64,000 bases of DNA, taken from Fusibacter_A sp965140735 (GTDB lineage Bacteria > Bacillota > Clostridia > Peptostreptococcales > Acidaminobacteraceae). Where the stretch lies: assembly GCA_965140735.1 (NCBI GenBank), contig OZ223306.1, forward strand, positions 3,596,001 to 3,660,000. The letters are read 5' to 3'. The number at the start of each line of letters is the position of its first letter. Positions within the stretch are counted from its first letter, which is position 1. The notes under the pieces are model-generated. The model was not told the DNA's origin. It saw only the letters and a program-made list of their open reading frames with translations, and searched no databases. The position numbers and the translations under genes were made by a program. Shown here piece after piece: positions 1 through 8,212 of the stretch.

Positions 1-62
1 GGATTGGGTGATTAATAGCGGACTAAAATAATGAATACTTTATTGAAAAAGGAGTAATCCAA

Positions 63-1052
63 ATGAAAACCATAAAATGGGGCATCATCGGATGTGGCAA
101 AGTAACAGAAGTCAAAAGCGGTCCTGGATTTCAAAATGCTGACAACTCAGCACTTGTGGCCGTTATGCGTCGAAATGGTGAACTTGCCAAGGACTATGCT
201 GAAAGACACAATGTGCCTAAATGGTATGATAGTGCAGATGATCTTATAAATGATCCCGAAGTAGACGCAGTGTACATCGCCACACCACCAGCTTTTCATA
301 AAGAATACACGCTTAAGTGTGCTAAAGCGGGTAAACCTGTATATGTGGAAAAACCCATGGCACTTAATTATGATGAATGTCAAAGTATGATTACTGCATG
401 TGAAAAAGCAAATGTACCGCTTTATGTGGCCTTCTATAGACGTGGACTGCCAAGGTTTCATAAAATTAAAGCACTTATAGAGAGTGGTGCTATAGGTGAA
501 GTACGATTTGTAACCACTAGAAATTATAAAAAGCCGATTGAAGCTGGATTATCTGAAAAAGACCTGCCTTGGCGTGTGATTCCAGAGATTTCTGGCGGTG
601 GCATCTTCCTTGATATTGGCAGTCATACGCTGGACATATTAGACTATATTTTAGGCCCAATAAAAGAGGTCAAAGGGAGTATTGATAACCAAGCGCATTT
701 ATACAGAGCGGACGATATCGTCTCAGGGAACTTTGTCTTTGAATCAGGGGTTCACGGGATTGGCATATGGTGCTTTTCAGCATTTGAAGCATACGATATG
801 AATGAAATCATAGGCAGTAAAGGCAAGCTTGAATTCTCAACTTTTGGCTCTGAACCCATCGTGCTCAGGACTGCTGATAAGACAGAACTTTTTCCAATCG
901 AAAATCCAAAACATATTCAGCAACCTTTAATTCAAACCATTGTGAACGACCTCAATAAAGTGTCAAAATGTCCAAGTACAGGACAAAGCGCATCTAGAAC
1001 AAGCTGGGTTATGGATCAAATTGTAAAACAGTATAAGGGGTACAATAAATAA
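63..1052 (+). CDS. Gfo/Idh/MocA family NAD(P)-dependent oxidoreductase
   Basis: A 329-residue cytoplasmic dehydrogenase of the Gfo/Idh/MocA family, which oxidises or reduces sugars, inositols and similar polyols; the substrate cannot be told from sequence. The N-terminal Rossmann fold shows GIIGCG near residue 7, and the family signature EKP lies at residues 96-98 with the catalytic lysine K97. The C-terminal half has the DIGSHTLD motif near residue 183, which supplies the usual active-site histidine. An AAAGGAG ribosome site sits eight bases before the ATG. A small YdbC-like gene follows 15 bases downstream. The length is normal for the family. Confidence 0.9.
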   Translation: MKTIKWGIIGCGKVTEVKSGPGFQNADNSALVAVMRRNGELAKDYAERHNVPKWYDSADDLINDPEVDAVYIATPPAFHKEYTLKCAKAGKPVYVEKPMALNYDECQSMITACEKANVPLYVAFYRRGLPRFHKIKALIESGAIGEVRFVTTRNYKKPIEAGLSEKDLPWRVIPEISGGGIFLDIGSHTLDILDYILGPIKEVKGSIDNQAHLYRADDIVSGNFVFESGVHGIGIWCFSAFEAYDMNEIIGSKGKLEFSTFGSEPIVLRTADKTELFPIENPKHIQQPLIQTIVNDLNKVSKCPSTGQSASRTSWVMDQIVKQYKGYNK

Positions 1053-1067
1053 GAAAGGACTAAAATA

Positions 1068-1289
1068 ATGGCAAATATAAAATATGAAATCACAGAAACA
1101 ATAGGCGTTGTCTCAGAAAATAACAAAGGCTGGTCTAAAGAATTAAATCTCATCAGTTGGAATGACAGAGCTCCTAAATACGATCTTAGAGACTGGGCAC
1201 CAGAACATGAAAAGATGGGTAAGGGTATAACGCTCTCAAAGGAAGAATTGATTCAATTAAAAAACTTGCTCAATAATTTGGATCTTTAA
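1068..1289 (+). CDS. YdbC/PC4-like single-stranded DNA-binding protein
   Basis: A 73-residue protein that resembles the YdbC family, bacterial relatives of the eukaryotic PC4 coactivator that bind single-stranded nucleic acid. The visible family features are the early beta-strand region, the central WNDRAPKYDLRDW block and the closing GKGITLSKEEL segment that begins the last helix. It has an AGAAAGGA ribosome site and follows the oxidoreductase by 15 bases, so the two are probably cotranscribed. A role in transcription or DNA metabolism is inferred from the family only. Confidence 0.8.
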   Translation: MANIKYEITETIGVVSENNKGWSKELNLISWNDRAPKYDLRDWAPEHEKMGKGITLSKEELIQLKNLLNNLDL

Positions 1290-1331
1290 ATAGATGAAAT
1301 AGAGGGTTCTATTTAGCTGTATTTATTGCAT

Positions 1332-1385
1332 AAAAGAGAGTTGATTTGACATTAAGTTATATAATGGCTAATCAGCTCTTTTTAA
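1332..1385 (+). terminator. Probable intrinsic terminator after the ydbC-like gene
   Basis: An AAAGAG-GTTGATT arm pairs with AATCAGCTCTTT with a small bulge, across a loop of about 24 bases, and ends in a five-base T run. It would end the rightward oxidoreductase operon. Confidence 0.55.
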
Positions 1386-1407
1386 CGGCTATTTTCTAGA
1401 ATAGTTT

Positions 1408-1441
1408 GTGGATAAAATCATTTTAGATGCATTTTATCCAC
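1408..1441. repeat. Perfect 11-bp inverted repeat between convergent genes
   Basis: GTGGATAAAAT is repeated in inverted form as ATTTTATCCAC across a 12-base loop. It lies between the rightward ydbC-like gene and the leftward phosphate transporter. There is no clean T run, so it may be a weak bidirectional terminator or a protein site. Confidence 0.4.
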
Positions 1442-1497
1442 ATTGATCACAGAGAAAAAACTCTACACCAAAAGCGTATAATATTGACTTATGGAAA

Positions 1498-2541
1498 TCA
1501 ATAAACTCCTTGCATAAATACATTTTGCATAAAAAACAAACTGATATAGGCGAGAATCATTGAAAGTACGGGTGTAAATAACCATCCAAAAGAGATGTTG
1601 CGAAGTTTTTTAAAATTGATATTCCTGTCCCCTCTGGCAAGACCAATCCCAATGATGGAACCCACAATTGCTTGAGAACTTGATACAGGTACAAGTGGAA
1701 TCGTCGGCAGGTGTAGAGATATGAGTAAATGTTGAAGGGACACAGAACCAAATAAAAATAGGACAAATGAACTTGATAAAACCACAATAAGAGCACTGGA
1801 AGGTGAAATCTTATAGATGCTATTACCTACTGTTGCCATAACGTTATGTGAATAAGTGAATATACCAACTGCAATTGCCATAGCACCTAAGAAGAACAAG
1901 ACTTGTGTCTGATTGATTGTAAAGATGAAAAGATCCACAGAAGGCAGTGTAATCGAATTGGTGAAAACCCCCATAACATTTGCAATATTATTTGCACCTA
2001 AAGAGTAAGAACCAAAAGCACCGACGATAATGAGTCCTGTACGTATATAATAATGTCTCATGAAAATATTGAGTTTGAGTTTTCTAGTTTTTCGTATGAA
2101 GAGTTTATAAAAGAAAATGGAGAATACGGCTGCAAGCACAGGACATAAAACCCAAGTTAATACGATCTTCGTGAGCACTGTAATACTGGTTGGATTGGAA
2201 GAAAATAAGTTCCAACCAATGATTGCGCCAACGATGGACTGAGAGGTTGATACAGGGAGTCCATATCGGGTCATGATGAAAACCGTGAATGCAGAAGCAA
2301 GCGCAACTATAAAAGCACCTGGGAGAGACGTAATGGCACCTAACTTACCAAGTGTATGACTGGCACCAGCGCCACTACTAACAGCGCCAATTATAATAAA
2401 GACGCTCATAATAACAGCCGCTGTCTTAAATTTGATGACTTTAGCGCCAACAGCTGTGCCGAAAAGATTTGCAGCATCATTTGCACCTAAAGACCATCCG
2501 AGAAATAAACCACTTGAGATATAAAATAGATTCATATTCAT
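1498..2541 (-). CDS. pit: PiT-family inorganic phosphate transporter
   Basis: A 347-residue membrane protein with about ten hydrophobic segments, the short form of the PiT (low-affinity, cation-coupled phosphate) permease. Two internal repeats show the family signatures: GANDAANLFG with GLPVSTSQSIVG in the first half, and GANNIANVMG with VPVSSSQAIVG in the second. It starts eight bases after the DUF47 gene stops and has an AGGTGAT ribosome site. Pairing with a DUF47 (Pit accessory) gene is the usual context and supports phosphate as substrate. Sulfate or another oxyanion is possible but less likely. Confidence 0.88.
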   Translation of the reverse strand: MNMNLFYISSGLFLGWSLGANDAANLFGTAVGAKVIKFKTAAVIMSVFIIIGAVSSGAGASHTLGKLGAITSLPGAFIVALASAFTVFIMTRYGLPVSTSQSIVGAIIGWNLFSSNPTSITVLTKIVLTWVLCPVLAAVFSIFFYKLFIRKTRKLKLNIFMRHYYIRTGLIIVGAFGSYSLGANNIANVMGVFTNSITLPSVDLFIFTINQTQVLFFLGAMAIAVGIFTYSHNVMATVGNSIYKISPSSALIVVLSSSFVLFLFGSVSLQHLLISLHLPTIPLVPVSSSQAIVGSIIGIGLARGDRNINFKKLRNISFGWLFTPVLSMILAYISLFFMQNVFMQGVY

Positions 2542-2549
2542 AAAATCAC

Positions 2550-3200
2550 CTAAATCTCTCTTTTTATAATAAAAATAGAAAGCTTGTCCCCGATCAATTC
2601 AGCTTCATCGGAGATGCCAGCGATCATACTTGTAAATTCTTTAAGTTGTCTTTTTTCTGCAAGAGAAGAGATTATTTGATCGTTGAAAAGGGCATAATTT
2701 ATTTTTTCCTCTAGAATATCGGTTTCGTGCTCGTAGAATTTGATTTTACTGATATGGGAGGATGCCATGTATAATTCACTTAAAAAAGCTCTGGCGGCTA
2801 ACAGTAGAAATTCAGCTGATTTTATGGTGCTAGCAACGAGTGCAAGAATATCTGTATTTAAAACATTTGGGAAAGTAGGTTTTTGAATATGGAATTCTTT
2901 TGAAATTTCCTCTGTGGCATCGATGATATTATCAAGGCTTTTTACAAGTGAGAGCACATCAGCGCGTGTATCTGGTAAAAGCATAAATCTGTAAAGTGAA
3001 GTCTTTATCTCTATTTCTAGATTGTCAGCTTCTGTCTCTAAGGTGCGAATACGGTCAAAGGTTTCTTCAAAGCTTTCATAGTCTTCCAAAAGGTAAGCTG
3101 CAATGGCCTTTTCAAGGAGTAAGAGACTTTGCGAAATAGTGTCAAGGAATTTTTCGATTTTCATGTTGAGTTCAATAGATTTTTTAAATATGGAGTTCAT
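2550..3200 (-). CDS. DUF47/PhoU-like Pit accessory protein
   Basis: A 216-residue, mostly helical cytoplasmic protein of the DUF47 family, related to PhoU and thought to control or couple PiT phosphate transporters. The reading frame stays open upstream, but the start chosen is the ATG at 3200 because an AAGGAGGG site lies seven bases before it; the extension has no ribosome site and looks unlike the family. Acidic helices rich in Glu (for example residues 50-75) may bind metal, as in PhoU. It is the first gene of a two-gene operon with the transporter. Confidence 0.85.
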   Translation of the reverse strand: MNSIFKKSIELNMKIEKFLDTISQSLLLLEKAIAAYLLEDYESFEETFDRIRTLETEADNLEIEIKTSLYRFMLLPDTRADVLSLVKSLDNIIDATEEISKEFHIQKPTFPNVLNTDILALVASTIKSAEFLLLAARAFLSELYMASSHISKIKFYEHETDILEEKINYALFNDQIISSLAEKRQLKEFTSMIAGISDEAELIGDKLSIFIIKREI

Positions 3201-3509
3201 AGGTAAACCCTCCTTGGATAGGTTTGAAAAAAAGTCTTTTGATTTCTTGTGCTTTTGTTTTGAAAGTATATTAAATTGATACCTCGATATAAGTTGTATC
3301 AAACTTAAATCTGAAAAATAACCAATGAGAAGCACTTGCAAGTTATAGATGATTTAAGAGAATGATGATTTTATTATTTCTGTTAAACAAGGGGGGCAGA
3401 AAATAAGGGATTTATGAAATAACAGAGAGAATTGCGATGAAATTATCAGAGCGATATGATACGATGTTAGGTACAAATATTCTGAAATATACTTAAAGGA
3501 GTGACTGAT
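3201..3509. other. Intergenic region between divergent phosphate and methyltransferase genes
   Basis: A 309-base divergent spacer. It holds the ribosome site of the leftward DUF47 gene and a good rightward promoter at 3432-3460. No riboswitch, T-box or terminator was recognised in it. Confidence 0.5.
3432..3460 (+). promoter_or_regulatory. Sigma-A-like promoter of the homocysteine methyltransferase gene
   Basis: TTGCGA and TATGAT are separated by exactly 17 bases. The -10 box ends about 49 bases before the chosen ATG. Confidence 0.55.
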
Positions 3510-4451
3510 ATGAATCCAATTGAGCTTATTTTAAAGGATTATCCAATGATGGTTTTGGATGGTGCTTTTTCAACAGAGTTAGAACAAAAGGGATGCGATC
3601 TCAATGATCCGCTTTGGTCCGCCAAAGTACTTATCGAAAATCCAGACTTGATCGCAGCAGTACATGAAGACTACTATAAATCCGGTGCAGATTGTGTGAT
3701 TACAGCAAGTTATCAAGCCACTTATGAAGGCTTTATGAAAAGAGGGTTAAGTAAAGATGAAGCAGGTAGATTAATCGCCTCGTCAGTTGAAATTGCAAAA
3801 GAGGTTAGAGATCGATTTTGGTCTAATGAAGCAAATCGAAAGGGAAGACCAAAACCACTTGTTGCGGCATCAGTAGGCCCATATGGCGCTTATCTAGCAG
3901 ATGGTTCAGAATATCGTGGCAATTATGGACTTGATAGAAAGGCATTGTCAGAATTTCATAAGAAGCGGATGCAGACCCTTGTAGAGGCTGGCCCAGATAT
4001 CCTTGCATGTGAAACAATTCCTTGCTTAGTAGAAGCTCAAGCGATTGTGGATGTCCTCGAAACCCATCCTGGGATGTATGCTTGGATCAGCTTTAGTGCC
4101 AAAGATGGTGCACATATTAACAGTGGTGAGAGCATAGAAGACTGTGCAAAATGGCTGAATGATAAGCCTCAGGTTGCTGCTATAGGTGTTAATTGCACAG
4201 CACCTGAATATATGGAATCTCTTATTGAGGCCATTCGGGCGGGAACAGATAAACCGATCATCGTATATCCTAATTCTGGCGAACAATATGATGCCGTGGA
4301 AAAAGTTTGGCATGGCTGTTCTGAATCAGAGCATTATGCAGTTGATGCGATGAAATGGCATCAAAAAGGGGCTCAGATCATAGGAGGGTGTTGCAGAACC
4401 ACACCAATGCATATTCATGAAATTGTTGTCTTGGCAAAGAGCAAGATATAA
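3510..4451 (+). CDS. mmuM: Homocysteine S-methyltransferase
   Basis: A 313-residue TIM-barrel enzyme of the Pfam S-methyl_trans family that makes methionine from homocysteine with S-methylmethionine (or SAM) as donor. The zinc ligands are visible as Cys229 in GVNC and Cys294-Cys295 in GGCCRTTP. The opening LDGAFSTELE matches the MmuM/YbgG family. A GTG nine bases upstream is in frame but lies inside the AAAGGAG ribosome site, so the ATG at 3510 is the start. It is a single-domain enzyme, not cobalamin-dependent MetH. The amino acid importer downstream has its own promoter; supply of a methionine-like compound by it is only a guess. Confidence 0.9.
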   Translation: MNPIELILKDYPMMVLDGAFSTELEQKGCDLNDPLWSAKVLIENPDLIAAVHEDYYKSGADCVITASYQATYEGFMKRGLSKDEAGRLIASSVEIAKEVRDRFWSNEANRKGRPKPLVAASVGPYGAYLADGSEYRGNYGLDRKALSEFHKKRMQTLVEAGPDILACETIPCLVEAQAIVDVLETHPGMYAWISFSAKDGAHINSGESIEDCAKWLNDKPQVAAIGVNCTAPEYMESLIEAIRAGTDKPIIVYPNSGEQYDAVEKVWHGCSESEHYAVDAMKWHQKGAQIIGGCCRTTPMHIHEIVVLAKSKI

Positions 4452-4615
4452 AATAGCGTATATGAAAGCTATTGATAAAGCTATAGATACCATTAAAAGG
4501 TTTAGTAAAGTATCATTCTGTGAATTTTTATACATTTAAATGGAATTAAATTCATGTATAAAATACAAAGAATGGTACTTTTTCTTAAGTTTGTTCAAAA
4601 AAATACAAAAAACAC

Positions 4616-4644
4616 TTGATATTTCCTTAATATGCGAGTATATT
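4616..4644 (+). promoter_or_regulatory. Promoter of the amino acid ABC importer operon
   Basis: TTGATA and TATATT are spaced by 17 bases, about 60 bases before the binding-protein ATG. Confidence 0.6.
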
Positions 4645-4702
4645 AATTGAAAGAGTTGTATAAACATGCTTAAACATGTATTTAAATTAATGAGGGGGAA
4701 AT

Positions 4703-5575
4703 ATGAAAAAGATTTTAGCATTAATTATGATTATGCTACTTGCAGTGGGAATTGTGGGGTGTGCATCTAAACCGAAGGAATCAGCTGAGACTCCAGCAGC
4801 AACTACAGAGGCAGCAGCGCCTGAGGCAAGTGCACCAGAAGCTACACCAGAAAAAATGGTAATCAAGATTGGAACGGATGATGCGTATCCACCTTTTGAA
4901 TATCACGAGGAAGCAACAAATGATTTAATAGGTTTTGATGTGGATTTTGCCAAAGCACTTGCTGAGGAAATAGGCGTTGAAATTGAGTATGTACCTACAG
5001 CGTGGGATGGTATTTTTAACGGCGTTAACACTGGACAATACGATATGATTATATCATGTGTGAGTATTACCCCAGAACGTATCAAGGGATTTGGAATGAG
5101 TAATCCATACCTTTCAAACGGTATCGTCATTGTATCTGCAGCGGATGGCGAACAAGCAACATCGATTGACCAACTAGCAGGTAAAAAAGTAGGTGTTCAG
5201 CTTGAAACGACTGCGGATATAGCAGCTAAAAAATTCATTGCAGATGGTACAGATATTTCATTATCACAATATGATTCCGTAATGGAAGCATTTGCAGCAC
5301 TTAAAGGTGGGTCTGTTGAGTATGTTTTAGTAGATAGTTCAGTTGGCGGTTTCTACATTTCAAACGATCCAGAGTCTTATAATATTACGTCAGAACTTCT
5401 ATCGAATGAACCAATAGGCGTTTGTGTTGCAAAAGAAAATACTGAATTACTGGATAAAGTCAATGCAGGTATAAAAGCACTTCAAGATAGTGGTAAAATG
5501 ACAGAACTTTCTCAAAAGTGGTTCTCAGCAGATTTTGCAACTAATATTGATGCTGAAATCAAAGTAATCGAATAA
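4703..5575 (+). CDS. Polar amino acid ABC transporter substrate-binding lipoprotein
   Basis: A 290-residue family 3 solute-binding protein. The signal sequence ends in the lipobox AVGIVGC with lipidated Cys20, followed by an Ala/Glu/Pro-rich tether up to about residue 50. The mature domain begins IKIGTDDAYPPFEY, typical of polar amino acid binders, and contains the SITPERIKGFGMSNPYL hinge-type segment. It is the first gene of the importer operon, with a GAGGGGG ribosome site. A strong hairpin at 5634-5662 separates it from the permease and may let the binding protein be made in excess. The specific amino acid is unknown. Confidence 0.9.
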   Translation: MKKILALIMIMLLAVGIVGCASKPKESAETPAATTEAAAPEASAPEATPEKMVIKIGTDDAYPPFEYHEEATNDLIGFDVDFAKALAEEIGVEIEYVPTAWDGIFNGVNTGQYDMIISCVSITPERIKGFGMSNPYLSNGIVIVSAADGEQATSIDQLAGKKVGVQLETTADIAAKKFIADGTDISLSQYDSVMEAFAALKGGSVEYVLVDSSVGGFYISNDPESYNITSELLSNEPIGVCVAKENTELLDKVNAGIKALQDSGKMTELSQKWFSADFATNIDAEIKVIE

Positions 5576-5633
5576 ATCTTATATTTGCATATGAGGTAAT
5601 TTAGAGAAATCGTAAAAAAATAGATGTAAACTT

Positions 5634-5662
5634 ATGACCTGTCACTCTTGGTGGCAGGTCAT
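5634..5662 (+). promoter_or_regulatory. Intercistronic hairpin between binding protein and permease
   Basis: A 12-base-pair stem with one G-T wobble (ATGACCTGTCAC against GTGGCAGGTCAT) around a five-base loop. No T run follows, so partial termination or 3-prime-end protection of the upstream message is more likely than full termination. Confidence 0.6.
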
Positions 5663-5699
5663 CTTAATAATAGGTGGTTAAAAAGGTGGGGGGAGTTAA

Positions 5700-6359
5700 A
5701 TGTTAAATGAAGTACAAATTCAAGTTATTATTAAAGGAACACAATATACCATCATTATTGCAGTTGTAGCTGTTATTTTAGGCACTATATTGGGCATGCT
5801 TGTTGCTTTAGGACGTATATCACATAACAGAATACTCAATAAGGTGTCATGGCTTTACGTGTGGTTTTTTAGAGGAACACCGTTATTGCTACAATTGTTT
5901 ATGATTTATTATGCGATGCCTTTGATCATTAAGGATCTGACTGGGCATCCTTTTCCAATAAATCCATTGTTGGCTTGTTTTATCGCTTTTGGTCTCAATT
6001 CTACGGCTTATATGGCGGAATTTTTTAGAGCGGGGATCGAATCTATCGATAAAGGACAATTAGAAGCTTCAAGAGCTTTGGGTATGAGTTATAATCAAGC
6101 CATGTTTAAGATTATTATTCCGCAATCTTATAAAAGGTTGTTGCCTTCTGTAGGCAATGAATTCATCATGTTAATCAAAGACACTTCGCTTGCTTCAACA
6201 GTTGCGATTTCAGATCTTCTCAGAACAACTAAGACTATGAGTAGTTCATCGGGCAATTGGATTTATTATGTCTATGCAGCATGTATCTATTTGCTGATGA
6301 CCTCTATTATTCAGTTTGGATTTGATAAGCTTGAGAGGAAGGTGGGGGCTTATGAGTAA
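5700..6359 (+). CDS. Polar amino acid ABC transporter permease (HisM/GlnP type)
   Basis: A 219-residue integral membrane permease with about five membrane segments. The cytoplasmic EAA loop that contacts the ATPase is seen at residues near 103-140 (AEFFRAGIESI, then EASRALGM and the IIPQ end). It forms the translocation pore with the ATPase that starts inside its last codons. The ribosome site is GGGGGGAG. The length is usual for the single-permease polar amino acid importers, which act as homodimers. Confidence 0.9.
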   Translation: MLNEVQIQVIIKGTQYTIIIAVVAVILGTILGMLVALGRISHNRILNKVSWLYVWFFRGTPLLLQLFMIYYAMPLIIKDLTGHPFPINPLLACFIAFGLNSTAYMAEFFRAGIESIDKGQLEASRALGMSYNQAMFKIIIPQSYKRLLPSVGNEFIMLIKDTSLASTVAISDLLRTTKTMSSSSGNWIYYVYAACIYLLMTSIIQFGFDKLERKVGAYE

Positions 6360-7116
6360 AGAGATGATACAAGTGGTAGATGTGCATAAATCATTTGGAC
6401 AATTAGAAGTACTAAAAGGCATTAATTTCTCAGTTAATGAGAACGAAGTGGTCTGTATTTTAGGGGCTAGTGGTTCGGGCAAGTCGACTATGCTTAGATG
6501 TATGAATCATTTAGAACGCATTACATCTGGTGAAATTTTCATAGATGGGGAACTTGCAGATAAAAGAGAAAATGATAAAGATATGATTAAAATAAGTCCA
6601 GTGCATGCACAGGAACTCTGTATGGAACTGGGGATGGTATTTCAAAGATTTAACCTTTTCCCACATTTAACGGTACTTGAAAATGTCATGAAGGCGCCAA
6701 TGCTTGTTAAAAAAGTGGATGAAGCCACAGCACTCAAGGATGCAGAAGAATTGCTTAAATCTGTAGGGCTTTATGATAAAAAGGATGAATATCCTTCTAG
6801 ACTTTCGGGTGGACAACAACAAAGGGTTGCTATTGCCAGAGCACTTGCGATGAAGCCTAAGATTATGCTCTTCGATGAACCGACGTCTGCACTTGATCCT
6901 GAACTCGTAGGTGAAGTGCTAGAAGTTATGAAGGATCTCGCTAAAAAAGGCATGACCATGATTGTGGTGACACATGAAGTTGGCTTTGCCAAGGAAGTAG
7001 GAGACCGCGTGATTTTTATGGATGGCGGTGTGATCTGTGAAGAGGGTAAACCCGAAGATGTGATTGATCATCCAAAAGAAGAGAGAACGAAGGCATTTTT
7101 TAGTAAGATATTGTAA
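6352..7116 (+). CDS. Polar amino acid ABC transporter ATP-binding protein (GlnQ type)
   Basis: A 254-residue ATPase that drives the importer encoded just upstream. Walker A GASGSGKST lies near residue 40, the Q-loop is MVFQRFNLFPH, the signature is LSGGQQQRVAIARAL, and Walker B is IMLFDEPTSALDP. An open frame extends 12 codons upstream, but the ATG at 6352 has a GGTGGGGG site and overlaps the permease stop by eight bases, a usual translational coupling. An inserted loop of about 20 residues after the Walker A region (KRENDKDMIK) is common in this subfamily. A terminator hairpin follows. Confidence 0.92.
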   Translation: MSKEMIQVVDVHKSFGQLEVLKGINFSVNENEVVCILGASGSGKSTMLRCMNHLERITSGEIFIDGELADKRENDKDMIKISPVHAQELCMELGMVFQRFNLFPHLTVLENVMKAPMLVKKVDEATALKDAEELLKSVGLYDKKDEYPSRLSGGQQQRVAIARALAMKPKIMLFDEPTSALDPELVGEVLEVMKDLAKKGMTMIVVTHEVGFAKEVGDRVIFMDGGVICEEGKPEDVIDHPKEERTKAFFSKIL

Positions 7117-7150
7117 ATCGTTGCATTTAATTTGATTCAATTCAATAATG

Positions 7151-7196
7151 GCGTCTCATATTTGTCAATTTGGATAAATATGAGGCGCTATTTTTA
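7151..7196 (+). terminator. Intrinsic terminator of the amino acid importer operon
   Basis: A 13-base-pair stem (GCGTCTCATATTT with AAATATGAGGCGC, one wobble pair) with a 12-base loop, followed by TATTTTTA. Confidence 0.7.
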
Positions 7197-7316
7197 CGAT
7201 TTTAAATCAATTTCATACAATAACTTAAAATCTAAATCTGATAGACTTCCTTTAACTAACACTAAAATGGCCTCTCTTTTATGCCGAGGGGCGATTGCAA
7301 TAAAAGGAGGTCTATT

Positions 7317-8093
7317 ATGATTAAAGGGTTTACACTACCAAGAACACCTAAGGGCACTTCAAGTCTCGTGCCACATCCGCCATGGCATTATGTGGGGAAT
7401 ATTGTTGCTATTGAATACATTGCTGACCGGGCATTAATTGAAGCTTATTTGCCTGAACCGTTGACTTTGGAGTCTACGAAGTGTTGTATTTATTTTGTAG
7501 ATTGGCAGTACGCTTCTGAAAATGGCAAAGAATATCTCGATCCAGTTGAGAGTCAATATAAAGAGACCATTATCTTGATGTCCGCATCTTACAAAGAGGA
7601 ATCCATGGCATATTGTCCCTACATCTGGGTGGATCAAGACAAAGCTTTTTTGAGAGGTCTCATCCAAGGATGGCCGAAACAACTTGGAGAAACTCATATC
7701 TCCAAAGGATTTACAATAGAGTCAAAGGCGGCGCCCACAGGACACTTTGGTGCTACATTAACGGTTAATGGTAAACGCTATATTGAGAGTCAGTTGCTTA
7801 TAAACGAAGAAAACGCAAAAATGCCATCGCCTACATTTGCAGGTTCTGCGCTGCTAAGGTATTTTCCAAATCTAGAAAAGGGAAAGCATCACGAGCCACT
7901 CATCAACGAGCTCGTTCAGTTGAAATCAAGAGATGTGAAAGTATCACCAGTGTCCAAGGGAGATGCTCAGCTTGATTTTGTGGTGTCTTCTGAACATGAA
8001 TTCAACGATTTCACGCCGGTTAAAGTGCTTGACGGTTATCGATTCCAAGTGGCATTAACGGTGGACGATTTAAAGGTGCTTGAAAAATTGTAA
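7317..8093 (+). CDS. Acetoacetate decarboxylase-family protein
   Basis: A 258-residue member of the acetoacetate decarboxylase superfamily. The catalytic lysine expected from ADC aligns with Lys121 in GWPKQLG; in clostridial ADC the equivalent motif is GFPKKL. The second lysine, which lowers the pKa of the Schiff-base lysine, is a glutamine here, so true acetoacetate decarboxylation is uncertain and another reaction (aldolase, hydratase or cyclase-like) is possible. The ATG at 7317 is chosen over an upstream in-frame start because of the perfect AAAGGAGG site. It stands alone between the importer and the amino acid decarboxylase. Confidence 0.78.
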   Translation: MIKGFTLPRTPKGTSSLVPHPPWHYVGNIVAIEYIADRALIEAYLPEPLTLESTKCCIYFVDWQYASENGKEYLDPVESQYKETIILMSASYKEESMAYCPYIWVDQDKAFLRGLIQGWPKQLGETHISKGFTIESKAAPTGHFGATLTVNGKRYIESQLLINEENAKMPSPTFAGSALLRYFPNLEKGKHHEPLINELVQLKSRDVKVSPVSKGDAQLDFVVSSEHEFNDFTPVKVLDGYRFQVALTVDDLKVLEKL

Positions 8094-8212
8094 AAAATTA
8101 TGAAGCTTTTTATGTATGTAGAGTGTATATTTGTCTAAATAAGGGTATAGAATATGCGACTATTAGGTGTGTTTTTACGCCGATAGAATATGGATACATA
8201 AGGAGTGTAATG

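Noticed and set aside
3201..3341. Upstream in-frame extension of the DUF47 gene to 3341
   Set aside because: The extension has no ribosome site, while AAGGAGGG stands at the proper distance before the ATG at 3200.
3342..3509. Search for a SAM riboswitch or T-box before the homocysteine methyltransferase gene
   Set aside because: The leader after the promoter is under 50 bases and lacks the conserved elements of either.
7132..7320. 62-codon frame between the importer and the acetoacetate decarboxylase-like gene
   Set aside because: It reads through the importer terminator hairpin and has no ribosome site.
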